Assembly (NCBI RefSeq): GCF_000223215.1
Contig: NC_017243.1
Location: 2,294,001-2,358,000, forward strand
Source: Brachyspira intermedia PWS/A
GTDB taxonomy: Bacteria > Spirochaetota > Brachyspiria > Brachyspirales > Brachyspiraceae
DNA length: 64,000 bases
Direction of reading: 5' to 3'
The position numbers and the translations under genes are program-made. Positions 28,561-36,170 of the stretch are shown here, piece after piece. A model generated the notes under the pieces. It was given only the letters and a program-made list of their open reading frames with translations, was not told the origin of the DNA and did no database searches. The stretch's first letter is position 1, and the number at the start of each line of letters is the position of its first letter.

Positions 28561-29091
28561 ATGACAAATAAAAGACAAATTTTAGAAATAATATTGGCTT
28601 CGTTAAGTGCAATTTTAATAGCAGGATTTATTAGAATATTTTTCTTTGATACTTATATAGTTACTAATAAATCTATGGAGCCTACTTTTTTTGAAGGCGA
28701 TCAGATACTTCTTTTGAAAAAAAATTTTGTATTTAATAGAATTAAAAACTTTGATGTTATAGTATTCAATTATAATGATACCAATCTTGTAAAAAGAGTT
28801 ATAGGAACAGAGGGCGATAAAGTAGAAATAAAAGACGGCGGACTTTATTTGAATGATAAATTAATAGAACATGAATATTATATATTTTCAAATGAAGATA
28901 ACGGACTATATATTTTGGGCAATAATCAATATTTTGTTTTGGGCGATAATATAAAAGTGAGTGAGGACAGCAGGTATTTTGGGCTTATAGATGAAAAAGA
29001 CATAAAAGGACAGGTTATACTAATATTCAGCCCCAAAAAAAGATTTCAGCTATTTAACAATATTTTTCATAATAATAATATTTCAGAATAA
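28561..29091 (+). CDS. lepB: Signal peptidase I
   Basis: A 176-residue type I signal peptidase that removes signal peptides at the outer face of the inner membrane. One N-terminal membrane anchor (about residues 7-27) is followed by NKSMEPTFFEGD with the catalytic Ser, and by VKRVIGTEGDKVEI with the general-base Lys. GDN and DSRYFG form the C-terminal boxes (FVLGDN, SEDSRYFG). It is short, as in Gram-positive and many spirochaete forms. No strong ribosome-binding site is visible; it begins 29 bases after the Nudix gene. Confidence 0.93.
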   Translation: MTNKRQILEIILASLSAILIAGFIRIFFFDTYIVTNKSMEPTFFEGDQILLLKKNFVFNRIKNFDVIVFNYNDTNLVKRVIGTEGDKVEIKDGGLYLNDKLIEHEYYIFSNEDNGLYILGNNQYFVLGDNIKVSEDSRYFGLIDEKDIKGQVILIFSPKKRFQLFNNIFHNNNISE

Positions 29092-29096
29092 ATTTA

Positions 29097-29426
29097 TTAT
29101 ACAAATATCACTTGCACCAAAAACATATAAAGTACAGTACCTGCCCCTATACTTATAAGTACATTTCTTTTTATTATATGCAAAACAACTATAACTGCTA
29201 TAGATATTAATTCAGGTATAGCATAAGGAAATTTTATTATATTAATATCCTTAAGACAATACACCACTAGAAGTGCTATCATAGAATAAGGAAGTACTTT
29301 ACCTAAAAACTGCACATATTTATTTTCAGATAATGATTTATTTATTATAAGAAAAGGAAGAAACCTAAGAAAAGCAGTTCCAATTACAATCATCAAAGCA
29401 GTTATTAACATTTCTGTATTATTCAT
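29097..29426 (-). CDS. azlD: AzlD-family branched-chain amino acid export subunit
   Basis: A small four-helix membrane protein of about 109 residues, with GTAFLRFLPFLII and VLPYSMIALLVVYCL typical of AzlD. It partners AzlC to export branched-chain amino acids and analogues. The ATG at 29426 is preferred over 29444 because CGGA lies before it; it overlaps the azlC stop by 8 bases. Confidence 0.88.
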   Translation of the reverse strand: MNNTEMLITALMIVIGTAFLRFLPFLIINKSLSENKYVQFLGKVLPYSMIALLVVYCLKDINIIKFPYAIPELISIAVIVVLHIIKRNVLISIGAGTVLYMFLVQVIFV

Positions 29427-30135
29427 ATATTTTTCCGTCTTCATTATTATATTTATAAACTATGCTTATGGATATGAATATTAACACCATAGCAAGTATT
29501 ATAAATATATTAGTTTTAAATATTAAAATAGGTATTGAACAAATAAGCCCAATCAAAGCACCTCTATGATCTTTACTTTCAAGCCATTGTTCTGTAAATA
29601 TCACAACGAATAAAGCAGTTAAAACAAAATCAAGCCCTTTAGTATTAAAAGTTATAAAAGAGCCTATTAAACAGCCTAACAATGTACCTATATTCCAATA
29701 CATATGATTTATGAAGGCCACAAAGAAAAGAAAGGCATTTTTATTGATATTTTCCGGTATATCAGCAGAACATAGTATCGAAAAAGTTTCATCGCTTAAG
29801 GCAAATATCAAATAAGGTTTTATAATTCCTGTATTTTGAAATTTTGATACAAGAGATATTCCATAAAAACCTACTCTTGAATTAACTATTAATGTGAGTA
29901 TGAAAGCATATAGAGGATTAAAAGGAGCTAAAAACAAATAATTAATAGCCGTATACTGCATGCTTCCGCAATAGGCAAATAAACTTAAAAAAACTGCAAG
30001 CCAAGTATCAAAACCTTTAGCTTTCATGAGTACACCATAAGCCATACCCAAAAATATATACCCTACAAGAACAGGTATAGTATAAGGAAATGCATATTTT
30101 AATGCTGGAATTAAATCATGTTTTTTAGTATTCAT
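29419..30135 (-). CDS. azlC: AzlC-family branched-chain amino acid exporter
   Basis: A 238-residue membrane protein with AFPYTIPVLVGYIFLGMAYGVLM near the N-terminus and FLSLFAYCGSMQYTAINYL, the AzlC hallmark. SRVGFYGISL and LSDETFSIL are also typical. It forms the large subunit with AzlD. It starts one base after the cutC stop, within one operon cutC-azlC-azlD. Confidence 0.92.
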   Translation of the reverse strand: MNTKKHDLIPALKYAFPYTIPVLVGYIFLGMAYGVLMKAKGFDTWLAVFLSLFAYCGSMQYTAINYLFLAPFNPLYAFILTLIVNSRVGFYGISLVSKFQNTGIIKPYLIFALSDETFSILCSADIPENINKNAFLFFVAFINHMYWNIGTLLGCLIGSFITFNTKGLDFVLTALFVVIFTEQWLESKDHRGALIGLICSIPILIFKTNIFIILAMVLIFISISIVYKYNNEDGKIYE

Positions 30136-30136
30136 A

Positions 30137-30874
30137 TTATAACTTTGATTTTATATTCTTCACTTTATTTTCATCAGTATATTTAACGCTGAACTCAGGA
30201 GGTCTTAAAGCTGCTCCCATAAATACATTTTCATTTCTATATTCCATTAAACTATTAACTGTTTTATTTGCTGTCATATGATATTCATTAGCTTTTACGG
30301 TGTCTTTTATATATTCAATATTTCTTTCATTTATTCCGCTTCCAGGCATTATTATTATTTTATCATTATATTTTTCAACCAATTCTTTTAATTTTATTAT
30401 ACCGCTCATAACATTAGCCTCTCCGCCTGAAGTGAGTATTCTCTCAAAACCTAATGATATTATGTCTTCACATGCTTCATTTAAATCACGGCTTACATCT
30501 ATTGCCCTATGAAATGTTGCCTTACTGCTTCCCCATAAATCTAGTAATTTAGAACATCTTTCTTTATCAACTCTACCCTCTTTTGTAAGTATACCGAATA
30601 CTATTCCGTCAATTTTTAATTCTTTCATGAGTTTTATTTCTTTTTTCATTATTTCAAACTCAATATCATCATAGCAGAAATCTCCCCCTCTAGGACGAAC
30701 CATTGCATATATTGTAGCATTTACTTTTTCTCTTGCTAATTCTAAAACGCCATAACTAGGAGTAGTGCCTCCTTCAAACATATTGCCGCAAAGCTCAAGT
30801 CTGTCAGCTCCGCCTTTTTCAGCATTTATGCAAGACTGAACAGAATCAACACATATTTCTATTTTTGTATTCAT
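30137..30874 (-). CDS. cutC: CutC family protein (TIM-barrel, copper homeostasis family)
   Basis: A 245-residue CutC TIM barrel. Conserved parts are EICVDSVQSCINAEKGGADRLELC at the N-terminus, YAMVRPRGGDFCY, TFHRAIDV, RILTSGGEAN and IMPGSGINERNI. CutC was linked to copper tolerance in E. coli, though a direct metal role is disputed, and CutC proteins occur in most bacteria. It is the first gene of the operon with azlC and azlD. Confidence 0.94.
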   Translation of the reverse strand: MNTKIEICVDSVQSCINAEKGGADRLELCGNMFEGGTTPSYGVLELAREKVNATIYAMVRPRGGDFCYDDIEFEIMKKEIKLMKELKIDGIVFGILTKEGRVDKERCSKLLDLWGSSKATFHRAIDVSRDLNEACEDIISLGFERILTSGGEANVMSGIIKLKELVEKYNDKIIIMPGSGINERNIEYIKDTVKANEYHMTANKTVNSLMEYRNENVFMGAALRPPEFSVKYTDENKVKNIKSKL

Positions 30875-30909
30875 AATAATGCCCTTTATAAATTAATTAA
30901 AACGTATAG

Positions 30910-30938
30910 ATTATAACTAAACATAATAATTCTGTCAA
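30910..30938 (-). promoter_or_regulatory. Consensus sigma-70 promoter of cutC-azlCD
   Basis: On the minus strand TTGACA (30933-30938) and TATAAT (30910-30915) are perfect and 17 bases apart, about 35 bases upstream of the cutC ATG. Confidence 0.75.
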
Positions 30939-31076
30939 AGTTATTATTAAAATAAGTTATTTTGTAATAGAAAATTTTCAATAATTTTGAAAAAATACAT
31001 ATTAAATATTGACTTTTAACATGTTTACTATATGATTTTTCCATAGTTTTAATATTTAATTATAAAAGGTTATATA

Positions 31077-31193
31077 ATGTATAATAAATCGCATCGCATC
31101 GCATCGCATCGCATCGCATCGCATCGCATCGCATCGCATCGCATCGCATCGCATCGCATCGCATCGCATCGCATCGCATCTAATTTCAACTAA
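31077..31193 (+). CDS. Short ORF containing the GCATC array (doubtful gene)
   Basis: An ATG with AAAGG seven bases upstream opens a 38-codon frame: MYNK, then six turns of a five-residue SHRIA repeat encoded by the pentanucleotide array, then SNFN and a stop. Because the unit is five bases, gain or loss of one unit changes the frame. With one more unit the frame would instead run on into about 25 mostly hydrophobic residues (beginning LISTKHFIIYIF). No homology is known. It could be a phase-variable small protein or merely a chance frame over a microsatellite. Confidence 0.25.
   Translation: MYNKSHRIASHRIASHRIASHRIASHRIASHRIASNFN
31091..31180. repeat. Pentanucleotide tandem repeat, 18 x GCATC
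   Basis: Eighteen perfect head-to-tail GCATC units with no interruption, preceded by a partial ATC. At 60 percent GC it stands out from its AT-rich surroundings. It lies in the 524-base interval between cutC and the first LRR lipoprotein gene, 219 bases upstream of that gene's ATG. Nothing else is recognised in the interval except AT-rich sequence and a strong GGAGG site at 31323-31327 before an ATG-ACA-TAG mini-frame (31335). Confidence 0.97.
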
Positions 31194-31398
31194 ACATTTC
31201 ATAATTTATATATTTTATATTCTTTTTTCGTATTGCATAAAAAAATTTACGCTATAACAAAATATTTTATTCTATATATTATTAAGCAAATAAATATTGA
31301 TATAAAAATATTATTTCAATTTGGAGGTTTGCTTATGACATAGTTATACTTTTTTATTTAAATGAAAATATTACTAAAAAATTAAATGGAGTAAAATT

Positions 31399-32592
31399 AT
31401 GAATATTAAAAAACTATTATCTATTTTATTTATATGTATAATGTTTGTTGTATCTATGACATCATGCAATAACAGAGTAAATGACCCAACACAAAATGCG
31501 GGCGGAAATGATTCAGGCAATAATGGGAATGATAATGGAAATAATAATAACGGACAAATAGAGCCTACAGTTATAAATATAAATTTGAATGAAAAAATTG
31601 ATGATGCAACATTAACAGAAAAATTTGCCAATTCCAAAAATCAGTATAATAAATATCAGCTTTCAATAGTAGGAGACGTTACAGCTGAAGATTTAAAAAC
31701 TTTAAATCTTTTTCTTGGAGGTAAATATGCTAAAGGAGAATATACACTGCCATTGATATTAGATTTCAAAAAAGCAAATTTTGAAAACAATACTATAAAT
31801 GATTTTGGGAAAAGTTTCGGAATTTATTTGGAAAAAATCACTTTTCCTGATACTTTAAGAACGATAGGCAAAAAAGTATTTGAAGATGTTGAAAATCTTA
31901 AAGAATTAAATTTGCCTGATTCTTTAATTTCAATAGGTGATTTGTCATTTTCTGACATAGCATCACTTGAAAGACTTGTAATACCTGATTCTGTAATGTC
32001 TATTGGAAATGTAGTTTTTACAAGAACATATTTTATCAAAGAACTTAAACTTTCTAAATCTCTCAGAACAGTAGGATTTTCTTCCATAAATTTAAGCTAT
32101 GATGCTACTGCAGTTTTAGATGAAATAAATCTCCCAAATTTAACTTATGTAGATGCTAGTGGTCTTTCTGGAATAAAAACTAAAAAACTCGTACTTCCTG
32201 AAACTTTAATCTATGTTGGACCTAGAGCTCTTGATATTAGCACATCTGAAATGATAAAAAATGAACTTAGAATACCAAAAAGTTTAAAAAGAATAGAAGA
32301 ATATTCTTTTTATGGTACTGATGTTATTTATCTTTATGACACAATAGAGCATATTGATATGACTTATTCAACTAAAGCAGTTGTATATTATGGAACTGAC
32401 CCTAATAAAACGGTAACAGGCGGCGGGATATATGCTTATGATTACAGTGTAGCATTGTATTTGCCTAATGTAAAAGTAGGAGATCCAAATGCTAATCCTG
32501 CAATTTGGGAAACTTTTCTATTAGATAAAAGCAGAGGATATAAATTCCTTCCTCAAAATATACATTTCGGTACAGAGCCTGCACAAAATTAA
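31399..32592 (+). CDS. Leucine-rich-repeat (BspA/LRR_5 type) lipoprotein 1
   Basis: A 397-residue secreted lipoprotein. The signal peptide (about residues 1-23) ends in the lipobox SMTSC, and an Asn/Gly-rich linker follows. Residues about 135-320 hold LRR_5/BspA-type repeats with the pattern FPDTLRTIGKKVFEDVENLKEL and IPDSVMSIGNVVF. Such proteins in oral and gut bacteria are surface-exposed and bind host or bacterial ligands. GGAG precedes the ATG. It is 14 bases from a paralogue, and the two are likely one transcript. The GCATC array lies upstream. Confidence 0.88.
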   Translation: MNIKKLLSILFICIMFVVSMTSCNNRVNDPTQNAGGNDSGNNGNDNGNNNNGQIEPTVININLNEKIDDATLTEKFANSKNQYNKYQLSIVGDVTAEDLKTLNLFLGGKYAKGEYTLPLILDFKKANFENNTINDFGKSFGIYLEKITFPDTLRTIGKKVFEDVENLKELNLPDSLISIGDLSFSDIASLERLVIPDSVMSIGNVVFTRTYFIKELKLSKSLRTVGFSSINLSYDATAVLDEINLPNLTYVDASGLSGIKTKKLVLPETLIYVGPRALDISTSEMIKNELRIPKSLKRIEEYSFYGTDVIYLYDTIEHIDMTYSTKAVVYYGTDPNKTVTGGGIYAYDYSVALYLPNVKVGDPNANPAIWETFLLDKSRGYKFLPQNIHFGTEPAQN

Positions 32593-32606
32593 ATTAGGAG
32601 TAAAAT

Positions 32607-33758
32607 ATGAAGCATAAAATTCTTACAGCTATTTTTTTAATATTATTAATTGTATCTTGCAAAAATAATACTATGGATCCGTCATCTTCAAATAATGATA
32701 ATGATAATAATAACAAACCGCCTATAGAAAATCCTATAAAAAGTACTGTTATTAATATAACTTTGGGTGAAAAGGTAGATTCAGAAACTATCAATACAAA
32801 ACTTGATAATTCATTTAATGAAACAGGAAAATATGAAATAGAAATAATAGGAGATATGACTGATACTGATTTGAAGGCTTTAAACTCTGCATTAAAAGCT
32901 AAATTTACAAGCCCTTCTATAAAATTAAGTTTGAAATTGAAAGAAGCTAATATACCTAATAATACTATAACTAGCAGTTTTGGAGAAGGTTATTTATCAT
33001 CTATAGAAAAATTAATACTTCCGGACAGTGTTTCCATGATAGAAAATGACTCTCTTAGCCTACTACCCAATTTAACAGAATTAGAACTTCCTGAGAATTT
33101 AATTATAGTAGGAAATAATGTATTTAAAGATATAAGTAAATTAACAAGTCTTAATATGAAAAATCAGATTCTTGAAATAGGAGATAATTCATTTTGCCAG
33201 CTTTCATCTTTAACATCAATTAATATTTCTGATTCTTTAAAAATTATAGGAAGATATTCTCTTTCAGGAGCTAAAAATATTAAAACAATTACATTGCCTT
33301 ATTATTTAAGCTATATAAAAGAGTATGCATTTTCTGATTGGACTTCATTAACAGAAGTAATATTTAATGAAAATACAGCTATTATAGAAAGTTATGCATT
33401 TAATAACTGCACTTCTTTAAAAATTATAAATTTTGAAAAAGCATCTGCTTTATTTACATATGTATTTGTCAATGCATTTTCAGGAATAAATGGATTAGAT
33501 AAGTTATATATTCATTCTTCTGCACAAGTAAAAATAGATGATAATGTTTTTAATAATGTAAAAAATATTATTATAAAAGGAAATAGAAATGATTTTGTTT
33601 CTCTCACAATAGGAGGGGATTTATCATCTTCCAAAATTTATTTTCCAGATATAAGAAATGGAAGCACGTATCAAAATTATGAACTTTGGAAAGGTTTTTT
33701 AAGGAAATCTGGAGAGTTATGGAGAGAAGATCAAATATTATATAACCAGACTATATAA
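32607..33758 (+). CDS. Leucine-rich-repeat (BspA/LRR_5 type) lipoprotein 2
   Basis: A 383-residue paralogue of the preceding gene with the same layout: signal peptide ending in LLIVSC, an Asn/Asp-rich linker, a related domain beginning VINITLGEKVD, then LRR_5 repeats such as LPDSVSMIENDSLSLLPNLTEL and LSYIKEYAFSDWTSLTEV. AGGAG precedes the ATG. The shared domain before the repeats (IGDMTDTDLKALN against VGDVTAEDLKTLN) shows tandem duplication followed by strong divergence. A terminator follows. Confidence 0.88.
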   Translation: MKHKILTAIFLILLIVSCKNNTMDPSSSNNDNDNNNKPPIENPIKSTVINITLGEKVDSETINTKLDNSFNETGKYEIEIIGDMTDTDLKALNSALKAKFTSPSIKLSLKLKEANIPNNTITSSFGEGYLSSIEKLILPDSVSMIENDSLSLLPNLTELELPENLIIVGNNVFKDISKLTSLNMKNQILEIGDNSFCQLSSLTSINISDSLKIIGRYSLSGAKNIKTITLPYYLSYIKEYAFSDWTSLTEVIFNENTAIIESYAFNNCTSLKIINFEKASALFTYVFVNAFSGINGLDKLYIHSSAQVKIDDNVFNNVKNIIIKGNRNDFVSLTIGGDLSSSKIYFPDIRNGSTYQNYELWKGFLRKSGELWREDQILYNQTI

Positions 33759-33781
33759 TTTTAATATATAAAATTAATATT

Positions 33782-33832
33782 CCAAAATAATATAATAGGC
33801 AAAAATGCTTACTATATTATTTTGGATTTTTT
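33782..33832 (+). terminator. Rho-independent terminator of the LRR lipoprotein pair
   Basis: CCAAAATAATATA and TATATTATTTTGG form a long stem with a loop of about 18 bases, followed by ATTTTTTTA. Confidence 0.85.
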
Positions 33833-33948
33833 TATTTAATATTATAAATATTTTTTAACTATAATAATAAATATACTATAAATTTGCTAATTGTCAAAAT
33901 ATATCATACAATACCAGCCACATCTATTTTATAATAAGGACTAAGTTT

Positions 33949-35067
33949 ATGAAAAAATTATTTATAATGTTATTACTTAATATAATTTACATATCTGCTT
34001 TTGCTGATACTACCGATATAACAAAGCATTTATTTTTTACTCTTGAAGGAAGCATTGATAAATACCCTATTACAATAAATATACATATTGAAAATCCTGA
34101 TAATATTACAGAAAATAAAAAGTCTAATATAGACGGATATTATCAATACAATAACGTTAATACTCCAATACCTATAGACGGAGAAATGGATAAAAATATT
34201 ATTAAATTTACTGCCTTTGATTATGATAATTCTAATAAAAAAGAAGAATTCAGATTTAAAATAAATAGTAGTCAGTTAAATAATATTATTAATTTAGGAA
34301 ATGGTAAAAAGAATATTAATTTAGGAAATGGTAAAAAGAATATTAATTTAAAAGGAAGCTGGCAAAATAACAATAAAAAATTAAGCTGTAATATAGATAC
34401 TGTAAAACCTTTAGGAGATAAAATACATACTGTTTATGATATATATGTTTCTAAAGAATATAAAGATAATACTTATGGTTTATCAGCACTTTATATAGAA
34501 AATTTAAAATCATCTATATATGAAGGTAAAATCATAAACAAAATAAACAATACCAATGAAATGATAAAAAAAATTAATGATGATATTGCTAAAGTAAATC
34601 TTAATGAAGAAGAAATTTTTTACGAAGTTAATTTTTATAATTTTTATAACAAATTTTTTAATGATAATATTTTATGTTTTACAAGCAGTACAGAATACTA
34701 TTATGGAGGAGCATATCCTGATACTGCAATATCACATTTGACATTAGATATTAATAAATTAGAAATAAAAGTATTAACTTTATCAGATTTTGTAAATGAC
34801 AGCGATAAATTTAGAAAAGCTTTGCAAAGCGAAATAGATAAACATTATAAAGAAATTGGAGAAGATGATTTTACTATTGATGTAATAAATAAATCTGATA
34901 GTTATTATGCTGAAACTTTAATGTCAAGAAATGTTGCAATTACCAGACATTCTGACGGCATTAGTTTGCATATAAAGTTTGAGCTTCCTCATGTTGTTAG
35001 AGCACTTGATGATTTTGAAATATCTTTTGAAAAATTAAAGCCTTATTTAAAAAAGAATATCTATTGA
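33949..35067 (+). CDS. Secreted protein with DUF3298-like C-terminal domain
   Basis: A 372-residue protein with a cleavable signal peptide (residues 1-19, ending SAFADT) and therefore periplasmic or exported. The C-terminal half has YEVNFYNFYNKFFNDNILCFTSSTEYYYGGAYPDTAISHLTLDIN and LTLSDFVND, the DUF3298/RsiV-like pattern of a YxGGAHP-type loop followed by a strand and a helix. The N-terminal half is a beta-rich region with no recognised family. AAGGA precedes the ATG. A 27-base perfect tandem duplication in the middle adds nine residues. Confidence 0.72.
   Translation: MKKLFIMLLLNIIYISAFADTTDITKHLFFTLEGSIDKYPITINIHIENPDNITENKKSNIDGYYQYNNVNTPIPIDGEMDKNIIKFTAFDYDNSNKKEEFRFKINSSQLNNIINLGNGKKNINLGNGKKNINLKGSWQNNNKKLSCNIDTVKPLGDKIHTVYDIYVSKEYKDNTYGLSALYIENLKSSIYEGKIINKINNTNEMIKKINDDIAKVNLNEEEIFYEVNFYNFYNKFFNDNILCFTSSTEYYYGGAYPDTAISHLTLDINKLEIKVLTLSDFVNDSDKFRKALQSEIDKHYKEIGEDDFTIDVINKSDSYYAETLMSRNVAITRHSDGISLHIKFELPHVVRALDDFEISFEKLKPYLKKNIY
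34291..34344 (+). repeat. 27-bp perfect tandem duplication inside the DUF3298 gene
   Basis: Two identical 27-base units (34291-34317, 34318-34344) encode NLGNGKKNI twice in frame. Exact identity points to a recent event. Confidence 0.92.
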
Positions 35068-35333
35068 TTATTTTGCCGCTTTAATAATAAATAATCAAAA
35101 CTTTACTTTTATAGTTATTTTTTTGTATAATAAAATTATATGAAAGATTTATATAAATTAAAACAAATATTAAATGAATCAGTTACTATTGAAAATTTAA
35201 ATAGAATCAATGATTATTTTGTACGCTATTTATTTTCCCATTCAGGCAATGAAAATATAGCTTTAAATTTCATTAATGCAGTATTTAAAGATTTAAACTT
35301 TGAAACTTTTAAAAATATAGAAATACTAAATCC

Positions 35334-35354
35334 TTCGCCAAAGGCGGGCAGTCG
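35334..35354. repeat. GC-rich palindromic insert inside the nuclease gene, in frame
   Basis: TCGCCAAAGGCGGGCAGTCGC contains CGCC-AAA-GGCG and interrupts the expected NP-(F)NL-ENY stretch of the family, adding about seven residues. Inverted, it resembles the CCGCCTTTGGCGAA box at 11377-11390. Confidence 0.5.
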
Positions 35355-35670
35355 CCTTAACATAGCGGAGAACTACGATGAGAAAGAGTCTATAGTTTAT
35401 ATCAAGGCTACTACAGAAACAGGTATAACTGTTTTAATAGAAATACAATCTAAAGGAAATGAAGACTTTATAAAAAGAGCTTTATACTATCGGGCTTATA
35501 ATTATAGTTCTAGTTTAAATAGAGCTTCTTTTTATGATGAATTAAAACCTGCTGTAAGTATTAATATTACAAATTTCGTTTTAACTGATGAAGATAAAGT
35601 ACATAGCTGTTATATTTTTAAAGAATTAAATAATAATAAAATTCTAACAGATCATTGTCAATTACATTTT

Positions 35671-35693
35671 GCACCGAAGGTGGGCTTTGCCCC
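35671..35693. repeat. GC-rich double hairpin insert causing the frameshift
   Basis: CACC-GAA-GGTG (35672-35682) and GGGC-TTT-GCCC (35682-35692) abut. The flanks CATTGTCAATTACAT (35653-35667) and CATTTGCAGATACAT (35693-35707) are alike at 11 of 15 positions and lie 40 bases apart, as if a 15-base target had been duplicated. Confidence 0.5.
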
Positions 35694-36129
35694 ATTTGCA
35701 GATACATATAATAGAATTAAAAAAATTCAAGAAAAACATATTAACTAAAGATTTAAATTGTTGGTTAAAAATATTTACAAGTAAAAATTTGGAGGGTTCT
35801 ATGTCAGAAATAGTAAAAGAAAAGCCTATAATGGAAGAAGTACAGAAAAAATATAATAATTTTATAAAAAGCAGATTAATGATGATGGAATATGAGAAGA
35901 AAGAGGCATATTTACATGGTAATCAAATAATGCTTGATGAGGAGAGAAGATTAGGTATTGAACAAGGAATGGAGAAAGGCATAGAACAAGGTAGGAAGGA
36001 ATAGCAAATATCTATAGCTAGAAGTTTAAAAAATGCAGGTATAGATATAAAAATCATAAGCGAAAACACAGGATTAAGTATAGAAGAAATAGAAAAACTA
36101 TAATAGATATAAATTTATTTTAAAAATAA

Positions 36130-36170
36130 AAAGAGCTTCTATATAACAATATATAAAAGCTCTTAATTTT
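36130..36170. terminator. Bidirectional Rho-independent terminator
   Basis: AAGAGCTT and AAGCTCTT flank an AT-rich loop with T or A runs on each side; it can end the glutathione peroxidase transcript (minus) and the nuclease remnant (plus). Confidence 0.75.

Larger units (their letters stand above)
35140..36103 (+). pseudogene. PD-(D/E)XK (Rpn-type) nuclease family gene, disrupted
   Basis: The translation matches the Rpn/PDDEXK_2 family, often annotated as 'PD-(D/E)XK nuclease family transposase'. The visible nuclease core includes ENYDEKESIVYIKATTETGITVLIEIQ. The frame breaks near 35670, where a GC-rich insert separates DHCQLHF from HLQIHIIELKKF in the next frame. That second frame carries the typical helical tail (KDLNCWLKIFTSKN, MSEIVKEKPIMEEVQKKYNNF). 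A TAG at 36002-36004 interrupts the tail, after which QISIARSLKNAGIDIKIIS and EEIEKL continue in the same frame to the stop at 36103. An in-frame GC-rich insert of about 21 bases also lies at 35334-35354. It is probably non-functional. Confidence 0.82.

Noticed and set aside
31091-31180. CRISPR array
   Set aside because: Units are 5 bases and contiguous, with no spacers and no cas genes nearby.
35140-36103. Insertion sequence, because the family is often named transposase
   Set aside because: No terminal inverted repeats or target duplications border the gene; Rpn-type PD-(D/E)XK proteins are not IS transposases.
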